A stretch of DNA of 64,000 nt from Aquilaria yunnanensis (GCA_039654915.1 CM077593.1:78348501-78412500), one strand, 5' to 3'; numbered from the stretch's first letter, positions 20,232 to 33,345 are shown. The notes: generated by a model not told the origin, from the sequence alone. Made by a program: numbers and translations.

Positions 20232-22862
20232 AATACTAACAGTTCATTGACCCCTTTTTTTTCTAGAAAAATGTTAATGAGAGATGCATAATTAAATAAT
20301 TAAATCTCTTCAAATTTTTTAATGGAACCCAATAATTTTTGTAGTATTTGTTGGAACAAAATAATATGTCTATCTTACCTTAAAAAATAAAAAAATGAGT
20401 CAGCCTTTTATATCTAGTGACAATTAGGATCATGCCAAAAGTTCTATACTGCCCCTTTAATTTTCACACATTTTTTTTATCTAGGCCTTGAAGTTTTTTT
20501 TACCATTCTTTTTTCTAATTCAAACATAGGAAAAATTGCGAAGCTAATCAGACACAAGACAAAGTTAATAAGCTAAGTGAAAGATGTATATAAGGGCTAG
20601 ATGAGATTTTTTTTCTCTTAAATTCTATAAAACATGAATATCTCATTCATCTTCTTTATAATTTATATATTTTTCTAGTTGTTTGACCAAAGATAGAAAA
20701 AAAAGATACTAAATTAAAGCATATTTTTAGATTTTCATCTAAAAAATATTTTTTCAACATTATATGTAGCATATGAGAATTTATAATATTCATTATTTAA
20801 TGTTAATGTTTAGTAGTTATATATGTATACAGATTCCTATTTGTAAAAATTTTGGATCCGTGACTTGGTGGTGAAGTTGATGGAGTAACAAAGTATTTGG
20901 CACAAAGTTGTAAGGGGAAAGAGAAATGGTCTGCTCTGCTACTTTAATCATGGATAAAAGAGAAAACAAAGAGTTTGGCCAGGTTATATTAAATGTAGGC
21001 TTCACATCTTCTATATCCATTATCTATTTGGGCATATTGTTGGGTAGAAAAAATCGTACTCCAAAACTCTAAATTTTAGTTTTTGGTTCAATATTGGTAT
21101 ACCGTGGTGGAGTAGTAGGATTTAATAGTTTTCACAACTCTACAAGTAAAGTCACATTTTTATGTGTTTTTAGCATCAAATATATTTTAATACAAGTTGA
21201 GTCAATTTTTTGTTGTAAATTCTTAAAGTGGTACATCTTTACAATCTAAGATGTACTTTTAATAAACATGACATAATTAGTGGATCAAAATTATTGCCTA
21301 ATAAATGTTAGTGACTGAAATATTAAATAAAATAATAAATAATTGCAATAACATTTCTACCATAATACTCTAATTAGTAAAAATAACTCTAGAAAAAAAT
21401 ACCATAAAGAGTCTGATTATATCAGTCATTAAATTGATAGGTCAAGTGAGTAAATGATTAACTATAAATCCATTGATATATTTTAATAGGTAGAATTACA
21501 TTTAAATAGGTAGAAATATAAGATAATGACCAAATTATAACTTAACGAAGATTCATGAGGATGTTAATGCAATAAAAATCCAAATAATAGAGTGTAGTTA
21601 GAGGGTCCTTAAAATATTTTGGTACTAAAGAGTGAGTAAAAAGGTTTTAAAAAGATCAAAGAAACTTCATAATTAATGATTCCAACCTATTATTTAGGTT
21701 TCTCCTTTATATAAATAATATAGATTAATAAGGAAAAAGCAAAGCTAAGTTTTCAAGACAAATATTATTTAATTACCGAAAAAATGTAGTGCGATAACTA
21801 AAAGTAAAATAAGGTTGTATGAGGCAAAAATGTTGACATCTACGAGGCGAGGCGAAAGACTAAGTAAGTGAAATTTTTTAGTGGGCGTGATCTCTTGCGC
21901 CAAGTTTCAATACAAACAGGGAATGGTTGGCTGGATTAGAGTACTTGTGTATGATCTATTTGACATATCCTTTCTACAATCAAATATAATTAGGAATTAT
22001 CAAAAACTGGTATATAAGACACTACAGTTGGTAAGAACGATAAAGTAGAAAATGATTAATAAGTAAGAGTGTTTGAGCAATTAAGCCGAGATGGCATGTA
22101 ACAAGATCGATAGCCTGGTTAGGCTTCTTTCTCATGTGAGTTTGAGACCACCATTCATTGAATTCAGGCTCCTATCCATCCCTTTCTTTTATCTACAATA
22201 ACTTATAGTTAACATTTGAAATAATTATATACGTAATTTAAAATAAATTGTATGAAAGAAAGTTTTGTACCACCCAATCTTAATGCTTCCCACCGGGAAT
22301 GGAGCTTATGGTGAGCTTCCGAATGATTCATGAGGAGTTAGCCATGTGTTTGATAGCCGCTCAAACCACCAACCACCTCTTCAAGCTCTTCCTAATTAAA
22401 TGGTCACACAAATGGCACCACAGATACAAGTTATAGGCAGAGGGAATGTGCTTCCACAGGAGTGTATAGTTGATGTTGTCCCAAAAGTTTTGACCTTATC
22501 CACTACCTCCTTCTTCCTTTTATAAACCTAGTTCGTCAAAGAGATTGAGCTATAACTAATGTGAACCTTGCAAATGTAAACATAATCTTATAGCACCCAC
22601 TAATAGTATCACTAAAATAAATGAATGTTAATGGGTAAGTTTTGTTAGTTGGACTACAAAAGATGATGCAATGACAATCACATCGCTTAATCAAATAAAA
22701 TTCAGAAATTTGTCAAGTTAGATGTTCTGATCTTACCTAGAAGCAAGAAACGTACTCCTCTCGTCAAGGTTAGAGTAATTATGTCCAATTCACCCATAAC
22801 CCATCCCTTAGCTTCCTATGAATGGACATGATGATCCATTAAATGGACTATTCTGTCAAAAC
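20232..22862. other. AT-rich intergenic DNA without recognisable genes
   Basis: I checked for long frames and motifs. Only short open frames occur. The 22270-22560 part is less AT-rich and may be old coding or element sequence, but no family is recognisable. Confidence 0.45.
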
Positions 22863-23925
22863 TAGAGCTGAATAGGGGCCAGGTTTTTTTTTGTTAGCTT
22901 AAGCTCCAATTAAAGCTTTTCAACTTAGGCCTGATTAGGCTCAAGCTCTGAAAATAAGTTCAAAATTTTTTTGGGTTGAGCCTGAGCTTGAAGGAACAAT
23001 GCCCTATAAAATAATGGGCTTAACGGGCCTCATAGTACATGGCACCTGGTGAGCCTTTGGGAATTTCTCAACCAGATTTCCAAATTCAAGGAGGCCTTCA
23101 TCTTTTTCTAAATTTTTTGTTACATGATGTTTTTCTCAAAATGTCTGGCACTTCCAAATATGTTTCTAGCTTTTTTTTTTATATTTCCTTGGCTATTGTT
23201 TTTCTTGTGAGTTTAGTGTTATTGTGGTTTGAATCGTGTGGCCAATCTAGGGTCCCATGTCACCTTTACTTACAATCTTATTAAAGGAAGGGAGATTAGC
23301 TTTTGTTTGAGCTAATTTTTATTTGTTAATGCCTATTTATGGGTGCCTTCTCCTATTTTTTTAACCCTTGGTTGTTGTCTTTAAATGGTTTGTCTTTGTT
23401 TGTTTGGGCTGGCTAGGTGACCGTAGATATGTCAATGCTTGGAAAATGCAATGCGTTTGAATGGCCTAGATTTTTATCACACCTGGGCTAAAGAATAAAG
23501 ATGAGGCTATCTTCCTAAGCTGAGAAATCAACACGATAATCGGTGGAGGACTGTAGTGACTGCAACTCTACTGTCATGCCTTGAGGAAGATGATGGATCA
23601 TTTATGAAGTTGTCAAATTTACGGTGGAGTAACAAAGAATTAGAAAGTATAGGATAAGTTTTATAATTTTCCCTTTTTTGGATATCCATGTAGAAAATTT
23701 CAGATTCAGTCCACATCTTTCATCTAAGTTAGAATTCGATGCTAAAGGTTTATATATGTCATTTGAGCTTGGTGAGCATTTGGGCTGAGCTCGAGCTTGC
23801 CAAAAGCCGAAAAAATTGGGCTTGAGCAATTCCAGCACAAGACCAGGTAATGCAGCCAAGATAAGAGCTAAGCTCAAGCCTAGTAAGTCCAGCTCGGCCC
23901 AGCCCATATTTGAGGCTATTAATGA
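22863..23925. mobile_element. Possible non-autonomous hAT-like element
   Basis: Both edges (22863-23030 and 23760-23925) are rich in AGGCCTGATTAGGCTCAAGCT, GAGCTCGAGCTTG and GGGCTTGAGC words, the style of hAT subterminal regions, in opposite sense. The middle has no transposase. Exact inverted ends and an 8-bp target duplication were not established. Confidence 0.4.
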
Positions 23926-24539
23926 ATTAGATCAAAAAATAATTAAATTAATAAAATGTTTATTTTAGAAAAATGTGAATAGTTATTTCTGTAGAATGAT
24001 TATAAGATGCTGGTTTGGTGGATGAGGTGACCAATCATTAATCATCGTTGATCCACATGGTGAAGTAAAGTTCTTAGGGGCCCATGAGCATCTTCAATCT
24101 ATTTATCGTCCGAGGATGGTCGGATGTTGGCATCTTGCTAATGGACCTTTGCCTTGTGGTTGGTTGCTCATATTTGAGGTATCATGCTGGCCTATCTATT
24201 TATACTACGTTATTCCAGACAAGAATGAAAGGTCCGAATTATACGAGACTTGGGTATCAGGCAAAATCTAAGCCAACGAGGTGCTAACCCATAAGTATGT
24301 GGCACATGAATCCATGGCACTAGGTGGGTTGCAAATGGCTCAATTCCATAGGTATGGTGGTGGGATGAGATATTGTGACTGATAGACTAAATGTTCATCG
24401 AGCAAGGCCACATGGTAGTTAAGTTCTAGGTTGACCATGTCTCGGATCCTAAAGAGGGTTTAAGGTGCCTTTACCTAACTCAGTTTGTCTAGATCCGTGA
24501 TATCTTATCCTCAAATATGAAAATTTTGGCATAATTGTT
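23926..24539. other. Anonymous intergenic DNA
   Basis: No coding or repeat signature is recognisable. Confidence 0.4.
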
Positions 24540-24800
24540 ACTCTTTTACTGTTAAGTACAGTTAAGTCATTATTTACCAATTAAGTCTTTGCAGTTGTTA
24601 GCTTTTTACAATTAAGTACATGTAGTTATAAATTTTGTACCTTTAACTCCTATTTTTGAACTTTTACAATTGAACTTTCCACAATCAATTCCCTCTAATA
24701 TTCAGCTTCCTTAACTTAGTCCTTGCAATTTTATGTTCTTATAATTAAGCTCTAAATTTTTTTTATTTTTTTTACGATTAAGTCAATATAAATTTATTCA
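24540..24800. repeat. Degenerate AATTAAGTC spaced repeat
   Basis: Variants of TTTTACAATTAAGTCCTTG recur at intervals of 25-45 bp (about 24550, 24560, 24580, 24609, 24665, 24710, 24735 and 24772). The spacing is irregular. Families of this type are known from plant intergenic DNA, but I cannot name this one. Confidence 0.45.
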
Positions 24801-25250
24801 TTTAAGAACCGAATGCCTCTGACCTTGACCTTCTTGCCTGAACCCACCCTACCCGCACGAGCATTGACCTTCCGCTGTGCTTCCTCCACCCCCAACCTAC
24901 CACCCCCAGCCCCGGTTGGTCAACTTTGCCTCTCTTGAGCATTGGTCTACACAATGGATCGAATCTAGCCTAACAGGTAAAGTAGAGAGAAATATGAAAC
25001 GGGTTCTAGGATTGAGGATAGTGGAGGCAAGGACGGCACCAAGTGCAGTAGGTTGGGGGTGGTCCGGGGTGGGGGTTGGTGGTGGAAGGCCAAGTATGTT
25101 GCAAGTGGGGTGGGTTCATGCGAGAGTCCGTGTGGTTGAAGGAAGAGAAAGTTGTGAGGCTAATGTGGGTAGGAGGGCAAATTAATTCAAAATTAGGTGC
25201 CAAAACCGGGCTAGTCCATGGTATGTAGGACCTGGTTAAATGCCAAAGTT
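24801..25250. other. GC-rich island in AT-rich DNA
   Basis: C-rich (24850-24920, CCACCCCCAACC) then G-rich (25040-25110, GGGGGTGG) on the + strand. These two halves are partly complementary, for example CCACCCCC and GGGGTGG. The open frames are low-complexity and I do not call a gene. Confidence 0.4.
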
Positions 25251-25556
25251 AAAGCCCCTAGCTTAATTTATTTTAAGCCTAGCAGAATTGGCTCAAAGTC
25301 TTCAGAAACCTTGATAATTAACAAAATTCTCTTCTTAAAAGACAACAAAAGAATATTTTATTGTTCTAAAAGCATCATTAATCAACCGAGTACATTTAAT
25401 AATTGTCATTAGTACATCAATCTAAAATTGAATGTACAAAATATTTTTCAATCTTCAGTAGCTCTCAAATCTAAATAATCACATACTTATACGTTAGAAA
25501 TCATGTTTATAATACAACCTTTGGGCATCAAATAAATTAAATTAATGATCATATGA
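25251..25556 (-). other. Downstream region / presumed 3' UTR of the ABCG21-like gene
   Basis: It lies directly after the ABCG21 stop on the minus strand. AT-rich, no other feature. Confidence 0.35.
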
Positions 25557-28500
25557 TCAATGGGGTTGCCTGAGTCGCAGAGCCACATAAGCCAGGAGCC
25601 TATAACCCACCAACATTATGGCCAAAGCAACCACATCCCCCCACAAATTATCAACTCCTAACAATTTGATTCCAGGAAAATCCATTACCTTGCAACGCAA
25701 ACCCCTCCCACATTCATAAACCTCATCCCTTGTATATTGAACACCCACAAGAAGCTTGTAGCAGTAGTGGCTAAAAGAAATGTACTTTAACCAAGCAATA
25801 AAAGGAGGAATGTGCCGGATGTAGTACCCTCCTGCTAGTAGAAACACAAGCATTGTGACTGATGCTAGGGTTGTGGCCTGTTTTACCTCCATTAGGATTG
25901 CCCCAAGTGCGAGCCCTAGGCCTTGTGCGACCAGGACGTTGTAGAGCATGATCAAGAGGGTTAGGGCAAAGGTGAGTATGGAGTGTTTTAGGCCTCCCAT
26001 CCAGTATGTGATGGTGACGAAGATGGTTGGAAGCACAAGCTCCATCGGTAAGTCCCCGGCTATACGTGCAAAGTAGTAGGAGGAGAGATGGTACATTCCA
26101 GAGGAGCGCTCTTTGATTAGCATGGGGCGTTCTTGGGGGAAAGCAAAAATTGCATTGAAGAGAGGGAAAAAGCCCCAAAAGATTGAGAAGAAGAATAGGA
26201 GTCCTACCTATCACAAACACAGAAGATAATTAATCTATTAGCTTGCTTGCAAAAGAAGATTACTCCTTCGGTCCTATACCTATTAAAACAAGTTAGTTTA
26301 GCACGGATGCTAAAAAAGTTAAAAAAGTTTATATATTGTTTCCACTTTTATCTTTAACTTTTTATACATAATTCAAAGAAAGCTGAAAAAGTGAACATTG
26401 AAACGATAGTTTTAAAAGTAGTTGATAAAGTAATTTATTAAATATGAAAATCTTGTAAAACAGAATATGTCTCCGTTTCATATTCTTTGCATCATTCACT
26501 TTTCAGTAATTAATCTATAATATTTTATTTTCAACATTTTAGTATATAAATGAAAAAATTTTATATAAGAATGATAAATCAAAACATATAGTTTCTAAAT
26601 ATATATTTTTTTAAAATTTTTCAAACAAATATTAATATGAATAAATTCAAGTCAAACTAAGTGAAAAAAATCAAATGATATAAAAAATATAGGACAGAGG
26701 GAGTAATAGTTTTGGGATGGACAAAGTATTAGAGAATTCATAATTTTTGCATTAAATTAGTACCTGATCTTGAATATTTGTTGTATCAGAGCGCCACCAC
26801 AAGAGGCCCGAGAGGATTGAAACAGACATGACTTGGAAAATTTTTAGGCCAGAATAGGACTCATGTTTCCTCTCTTGCAAACCTCTCCTAAGCAACACAT
26901 TAAATTGCTCCCACCAGGTTGTGCTCCATTCAACTTCGATACCTACTTGCCCACACTAAATGATTAGAACAAGTTAACCAATGGATGAAACAAGTACTAT
27001 ATGTTGTTAGTTATGAAATAGACTTGATTTACTTCCTCTAGATGATGTCCGGGAGGTAACTGGTCGGGTCGGGTCACCGGAGTTTCGATGAATTTCAGCC
27101 TTTAAAGCAGGGTATATGATCATTTTGTAGGACAGTATTAGGGATTGGTTCCTGGCATTTTGGTCCTCATGGTGCTCTACTCTGCCACAAAACTCCGATT
27201 CATCTCCTTGTGTTGCATCATGTGTAGTGATGCCTGCAAATTAACCCACAAATCAAATCTTGGAATTGTGATCAAGAAACTATTTCAAATACTCCTATCA
27301 TTTTTTTCCTTGTAATAATGTTTTTGTTTATCACTATGAGCAGAAAGAAGTGATCAGCTAATTTATATGTGGGTATTCGAATCAAGGTGTAGACACTTCA
27401 TCATCAAACTTTCTTGTAAGTCCTTCTAATTCTTATGAGTCTTTTACTTACAAATATTCGGAGTATTTAGGTAAACTTATTGAGAAGTCGTTGCTATAAT
27501 GATTATTTTTATATTTATTGATTATTTACTTAAGTTGTATGCCAATTGAAAGACCTTGTCATGTAAGCAGCCAGAAATTTTTTTTTAAAATATTTTTTAA
27601 AAATACTTTTTATTAATTTTTTAAGCTACAATAAGAAAAAGAAATTATAAAACTTATTACCCCTGCCAATATTCGACCCCTTTCCACATCCGTACTTATT
27701 TTGACACGAGTCGATTCATCGATCGGTACTTTGGCCATTATGATTTATGAGCCCTAAAATGAGGCAGAGGCTGGAAAAGGAAGAAAATATGAACTTTTTT
27801 CAATATTTGTTGCTTTCATATTCTCAGGTTATTCGTGATTCAATAACTTTTTGCGACTTTATTGTGCACCATAAAATGTTTCCAAAATGATTTCAAATCA
27901 ATTATGCAGCATAAAGCAAATTAATTTTTATATAAACTACCATCACCTTTTTGTCATTGGGTTCAACTATTAATTTTAGACAATTCTAATTTTGCTAATT
28001 GTTCTTTCCCGTAAAAGATTTTCGTCCATTTCTGACGGTTACTGGCGGCATCGATTGGATGAGGTCGGAAGAAGAATCGAATGAGGGAACGAGAGGTTAT
28101 AAAGGTCATTTTGTTTGCTGAAGCTTTCTAAAAGAAAGATTAATATAAAGATTTGTAACTACTCAAAATAGAAAATAAAGTAACGCTTCTAGATAAAGAG
28201 AGAATTTTAATCGTAGAGCTCTTATAAACATAATAAACAAATCACTAAACCAACACTTGATTAAGTAAAGAATAGAATTTCTCACATCCACACGTCCATA
28301 CAGAAATCATTAAAAATAATGAAAAGTTTAGGTAAATACATATCATAACTAAACATATGATTGTTAAAATTAAAAATTGTATTTCAAAGTCAGATAAGAT
28401 AATATCAATCCTAGATAAATCCATATCATATCAGAACCAGACAAACATATATTAAAACTAGACAAATAAATCTCATTAATAGACAAATAACTAAAATGAA

Positions 28501-30242
28501 AGAAATGTATCTAAAATCTAAACAAAATGTACTTAATTCTAAATAAACATTTATCAGAACTAGGCAAATGTATTTTAGAACTAACAATATATATTAGAAT
28601 AAATAAATAAATCTTAGAAATAAATATACAATAAAAAAGCAAATATATTTCAAATCTAAAAAAATGTTATCAGAAGTTGATAAATGTTCATTAGAATTAG
28701 ATAAATGAATATGAGAAATAGATATACAATTAAAGTGAAACAATTATACCTCAAACTTAGACAAGATAATCCCAATCATGGTAAATATATCTTAGAACTA
28801 GATAAGTTCATCTAAGAAATAAACATATATTCATAATGGAATGAATATTTCTCAAATCTAAACAAAATTATCTTCATTTTCAACAAATATATGTCCGAAC
28901 CAGATAAATAATTTTTATAATTAAAAAAATACATCTCATTATTATAAATAGATGTAAGTGTAAGGACGTACAACTGATAAATGACAAACAACCTTGTTTA
29001 GACAATGATTTTTACCAGTTATATACTATATGAGTTTTCCGTATTTCGTTAATTTAACAAAATTCAATATGCCACTAGTATTATCAACATTAATTGCAAT
29101 AAAGTAACTTCTTACCACTTGCAAGATCCAGCAGAAAATCAGCGGGATTCATGAAATCTAACCCGGGTGTGTAACCAATCGCACTGAAATACTCCATTAC
29201 CTGACCAGCTCGCCCGCTGTAGATCGGGCACCCATCCGCCAGCACAGCCACCTTATCGAACATCCGGTACAGCCGACTCGACGGCTGGTGGATGGTGGTG
29301 ACGACGGTCCGACCACCCCGAGCCAACCCCCGCAAGGTGGTCACAATCCTCAGGGCCGTCGTCGAGTCGAGCCCGGATGTAGGCTCGTCCAACAACAACA
29401 AACTCGGGTTCACCAACATCTCCTGACCGATACTAACCCGCTTCCGCTCCCCGCCAGACAGCCCCCGGAGCAGAAGCCCCCCCACTACATTATTCCGACA
29501 CCTAGTCAGCCCGAGCTCGGTCACGACCAGCTCCGCCTGCTCGATCTTCTTCGCTCGGCTAAGCTCCTTAGGGAGCCGCAACAAGGCGGCGTAAGTCAAG
29601 GTTTCAATAACGGTCAGGTGGGGATAGAGAACGTCGTCTTGGGCAACGAAGCCCGTGTTTCGCTTCATGGCGCTGGAAAATGGTCGCCCGTTATAGGTTA
29701 TGAAGCCTGAGAATTTTCCCGGTAGACGGCCTGCAAGTGCCGTCAAGAGAGTGGTTTTGCCGCTGCCGGACGGACCAAGCAACGCAAGTAACTCCCCCGG
29801 TCGGACGACGCCGCTGACCCCATTAAGTACAGTTTTGGTCGACTTCGGTTTGTCTCGTCCGCAGCAGCTTCCAACTGATCTGGTGCGATTTGACTTGATA
29901 TAATATGCAACATCATCAAACTGCACGTATACAAGTAGATATATACATACATATTAATACGAGAAAATTTTATTTCAAATTTACATGTTTATGGAAGGGG
30001 TGAAAAATGTCCGACAACATTATACTCACCTTAAGTGTAACGGGACGTAAGGATTGCCTCAAAATAGAAAACCTAATAATATGTTCTTCTTGTTGTTGTT
30101 GTTGTTGTTTTTCGGATAAGAGATCTTCGGGACATGGTACGACGTTGGAAGAAGTATTATGATTACCAAAATGTTCGGGAGGTGATGGAAGAGTTTCGGT
30201 TCGAGTCTGGACGACCATGACGGCAAGTTCATTGCTGAACAT
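25557..30242 (-). CDS. ABCG21: ABCG21-like half-size ABC transporter (WBC type), 5 exons
   Basis: Exons on the minus strand are 30030-30242, 29116-29920, 27033-27233, 26764-26942 and 25557-26207. They join in phase to 682 residues, the usual length for this family (Arabidopsis ABCG21 is about 670). The N-terminal ATPase has Walker A GPSGSGKT (120-127), Q-loop Q165, signature LSGGERKR (225-232), Walker B LLLLDEP (245-251), D-loop SGLD and switch H282. The membrane domain begins with an [10 protein letters not shown] block, then [20 protein letters not shown] (468-487), [18 protein letters not shown], a [16 protein letters not shown] block and [16 protein letters not shown]. These match ABCG21 more closely than ABCG9 or ABCG14. 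Such half-transporters dimerise, usually in the plasma membrane; the substrate is not evident. All introns are GT-AG. The start at 30242 is preferred; MVVQ at 30218 is an alternative. Confidence 0.95.
26261..26705. mobile_element. Stowaway-type MITE in ABCG21 intron 4
   Basis: Left end TACTCCTTCGGTCCTATA; reverse complement of the right end TACTCCCTCTGTCCTATA. The inverted ends are clear, the flank is TA and the length is 445 bp. There is no coding capacity. It sits between exons 4 and 5. Confidence 0.8.
27241..28359 (-). other. ABCG21 intron 2, remaining part
   Basis: AT-rich intron sequence flanking the repeat field; no element or open frame of note. Confidence 0.5.
28360..28960 (+). repeat. 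Degenerate ~30-bp spaced repeat field in ABCG21 intron 2
   Basis: Units such as AACTAGACAAATAAATCTCA, TCAGAACTAGGCAAATGTAT and TTAGAACTAGATAAGTTCATC recur about 18-20 times, with alternating TAGACAAA/CTAAACAAA and ATATCTTAGAA words. Units are diverged. The style resembles the minus strand of the field at 5265-5750. Confidence 0.6.
30087..30107 (-). repeat. CAA microsatellite encoding a Q6 run in ABCG21
   Basis: The + strand reads TTGTTG repeats. On the gene strand these give six glutamines (residues 46-51) in the poorly conserved N-terminus, a likely site of length variation. Confidence 0.75.
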
Positions 30243-30361
30243 TTTCTGGAGGATCAGTAAGGTTGCCAAGAGAAGTCCTGATAAGAATTGAAGAGGAAAA
30301 TTCACATGCAAGAGCAAGAAAGTACTTGTAAAGATGAAGGGAAGCACGAGAAGAGTGGTGG

Positions 30362-30371
30362 TGATATATGG
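30362..30371 (-). promoter_or_regulatory. TATA-like element upstream of ABCG21
   Basis: The minus strand reads CATATATCAC about 120 bp upstream of the preferred start codon. If it is the TATA box, transcription would start near 30335, leaving out an in-frame ATG at 30347 that would add a hydrophobic 35-residue leader. This is inference from position only. Confidence 0.3.
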
Positions 30372-31618
30372 GCGAGAAATTACTGGAATTAATTAATTTT
30401 TATTTTTCCTTTTTCTTTTTTTTTGGGTTTTTTCTTTTGGTTGGGGATGTGGTGAGGGACAAGGGAGATGTATTTCATGGATTACAAAATCGATGCCACT
30501 TTCTAACCTCTCTACGTGTTTCAATTGCATTTGTAAATGTCCTAATTACACTGTGCTCGCATATGCTAGTGTTGGTACTTTTCCAATTCTTTTCCTTTTC
30601 TACCAAAGGAGAAATAAAGAGGGTAAAAGAAGTTATAATTTTTGAATCTTCTATCACTTCAAGTGATTTTGAAAAAAGATAATGTTCCCCCATCCAAATT
30701 GTTTTAACTTTTCCTATTATTTTTTTATATTTTTAGATGTTTATCAGTTTTATTTATATATATAATTTTTCGTTTACAAATTTCGTTCTCCTTTTTAAGC
30801 CACTCAAATATGTAAAGGTATGAAATAAAAGAGAAGAAATAAAAAAAACTTAGACTGGTTTTCAAACTTTCATATTGTTAATTAAACCTTACATAGTTTT
30901 AAACATTTCATATAAAATTAAGATGATTGTGTTTAAATTTCACCCCAAGATTAAAATAATCCTGTCTAAGATTTCAGAATGATTTAAATTAGTTGATTGT
31001 GTCATTTGTCAATGGTAATTTTGAAAAAGAATATATAATATATATATGTGTGTGTGTCCCAACACTAGTAATTTTTACAAAAAGAAAAAATGAAAAATGG
31101 CAAATATTTTGAGACTAATAAATGGTTTATTGACATAGTTTAGTCTTCAAAATTACACTGTATCCCTTGATTTTGGTTATTTTATATTAAAATAGTTTTT
31201 TTTTGTTTGTCAACATTTAACATCATCGGAAAGTTAAATACCTTTATAGCTTCTTTTAAAAATATTCTTTATTAATTTTGTTTCTGTACTTCAAAGAAAA
31301 AGTAAGTTGAATGTTAAATTCCAAAAAAATGTATTCACTAAAATGATAAAAAAAAAACATTAATTTACTAGTGGAAATAAACGCAGTTGGCCCTCATTTC
31401 TCGAATTAATTAAACAAGCATGTGAACGTTATAGTTTGCACTTTTTAGTACTCCGATTATAAAGTTGGCTAAGACAAAAATTAAAGTGTGTAAAACTTTT
31501 TACACCATTTTCCACATTTGCTCCCTCCTGTGAAAATGTTGGTAACTTTTAATAACCTATTTTTTGATCATTTTGTAACTCTTTTGAAAAATAGAAGGAC
31601 TAAATAGAAGTACTGCCC
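30372..31618. other. Intergenic DNA with an (AT)n(GT)n tract
   Basis: AT-rich. A mixed AT/GT microsatellite lies at about 31030-31057. No gene. Confidence 0.5.
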
Positions 31619-31975
31619 TCTCTGGTCACCTCCACTTGTAGGTACTTTTAAACTAAATGTTGATGGAGCTGTTAATCCCGCTGCAGCTAAGGCAGGAGTT
31701 GGGGTTTTAATTCGGGATCATATATATGAGGAATTTGTCATTGGTTTTGCTAAGAAATTAGGGGAAGTTTCTACCCCTCCAAGATGATATTTGGGGCCTC
31801 CTTAAAGGGCTTCGAATGGCAGCCCGTATGGGAGATATTTCCTTATTTATTGAAACTGATTCTAAACAATTGTGTGATTTGATCCTATCTGACAATGCCG
31901 GTATGCACAGACAAATGAGGCATTGGCTGAAGAACTTGGAAGATAGCGAACTAGTAGTTCTTCTTTTGTAGCACG
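31619..31975 (+). pseudogene. LINE-type RNase H (RVT_3) fragment
   Basis: The + strand reads WSPPLVGTFKLNVDGA, then AGVGVLIRDH. After a frameshift near 31775 it reads LLKGLRMAARMGDISLFIET and DSKQLCDLI. The DG, E and D positions are those of the RNase H domain at the 3' end of plant LINE pol proteins and related RVT_3 domain proteins. It is truncated at both ends and frameshifted. Confidence 0.7.
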
Positions 31976-32339
31976 AGAAGATCAGGTGGAACAAACAGCA
32001 GCCGCACATGTACCAAATACCATCCCCCAATCTCAGTCACACTCCCGAACGAGAGTTTTAGTTGATAGTGATGATTTCCATGACTGCCGCCCTCGGGCCA
32101 GACACCATGTCAGGCCTCCTCCCGGATCAGATGATGAGCCGCAGGCTACTCCAAAATCCTAAGTATCTAAGACCCTAGCCCATCCTTGATTGAGGATTGG
32201 CCCTCATGGCAACATGTAAGTATACAACATTTACCATTTCCATAGTAAAGAATGTACGACTTTGTTTTATATAAATATTAAAATAAATAATGATGAATGA
32301 TCATAACAATATTCAGTTGATAATTTTATATAGAATTTT

Positions 32340-33345
32340 TCTATCCAGGTTCCTTCCACTTGAAGCTACTAGGTTGGTCATGCCATGCTTCACGAGTCAC
32401 TTTAAGCCATATCGTGACTGGCCACATGTACTGGCAATAGACATTTAGTAGTGGTGCTATGTTTTTGAGGTATAGATAAATTTTCTTAAATAATATACTT
32501 ATAACTTAAGAGGTCCTACTTTGTGTATGCATTACAATATAACAATATTTCTAACATTTTAAAATTTTACAGAGGAAATGTGAGTGGGATTCGGACCACC
32601 ATAATGAGGTGTATCGGATATGACATATATTGAGTGCTAAGCATTACTAGAGTGTCATGGCAGAAATCCGTCACATGACTAATCTTATCAAGCAGTGTGT
32701 GAAGGCTGCATTCATGACTGGCACCGCGTACGCGGCTATGGTGGCCTGGTGGGCTATACTCGAGTTCTAGGAAAAGATCGCTAGGTTTAAGGCAATGTGA
32801 GCATCATTTAGTGATGATCATTTTGAGTTTGGCTCATGCAATGCTACATATGCAGGCGGGTCACACTTGGTTACTAGACACTGAAAATGAATGGTAAAAT
32901 ATACCTATATACTCTTCAAAATACCCATAGATCCAACACTATACTAGAGTGCATGATTCTTCTTAAAGAGTGAGAGACCCCGAGAAGAAAGACCCAATCT
33001 TGTTCAAGGTTCACCAAGCCATTCATATAAAGAAGAATGGAGAATATGTGAATAAGAGGTTAGAAGAAGTTACAGTAAGTACAGTGAATGCATTTTTAAA
33101 TTTTAATGTCATTTGCTGATTGTCCTGTATTATTTTATGGTGTATATTAGCCTCTCACTTTATTGTTTTGTCTAGGCAAAGGTGACGTCAAAGATTGAGT
33201 ATCAAACACAACTAGGGGATGATCCAAGAAGTGCAGCAGAGATTGATGAGGTAGCCATTTTTAGTTCTATAGTCGGAGGAAGAAAAAAATGGATTGTGTT
33301 TGGGCTTGGATCAAAGTAATGCGTAACTCCTAGATGTCGATGCCC
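32340..33345 (+). pseudogene. CACTA-encoded Transposase_24-like protein, decayed
   Basis: Blocks in order on the + strand are: HFKPYRDWPHVLAID, a KCEWDSDHHNEVYRI block (about 32577-32622), an FGSCNATYAGGSHLVTRH block (about 32830-32885), then VRDPEKKDPILFKVHQAIH and, across a likely intron, DPRSAAEIDEV and GGRKKWIVFGLGSK (up to about 33318). The GGS motif, the FKVHQ stretch and the terminal FGLGS are diagnostic of the Ptta/En/Spm ORF2 family. Many stops show it is dead. Confidence 0.65.

Noticed and set aside
24877..25185. 102-codon + strand frame with glycine/valine runs
   Set aside because: Produced by G-rich low-complexity DNA; the opposite strand is equally open.
25771..26220. 149-codon minus-strand frame overlapping ABCG21 exon 5
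   Set aside because: It is a wrong-frame reading of the exon, which in the correct frame matches the ABCG membrane domain.
29288..29903. Open frames on the + strand (140 and 67 codons) opposite ABCG21 exon 2
   Set aside because: They are antisense shadows of the strongly conserved, GC-rich ATPase exon and carry no family features.
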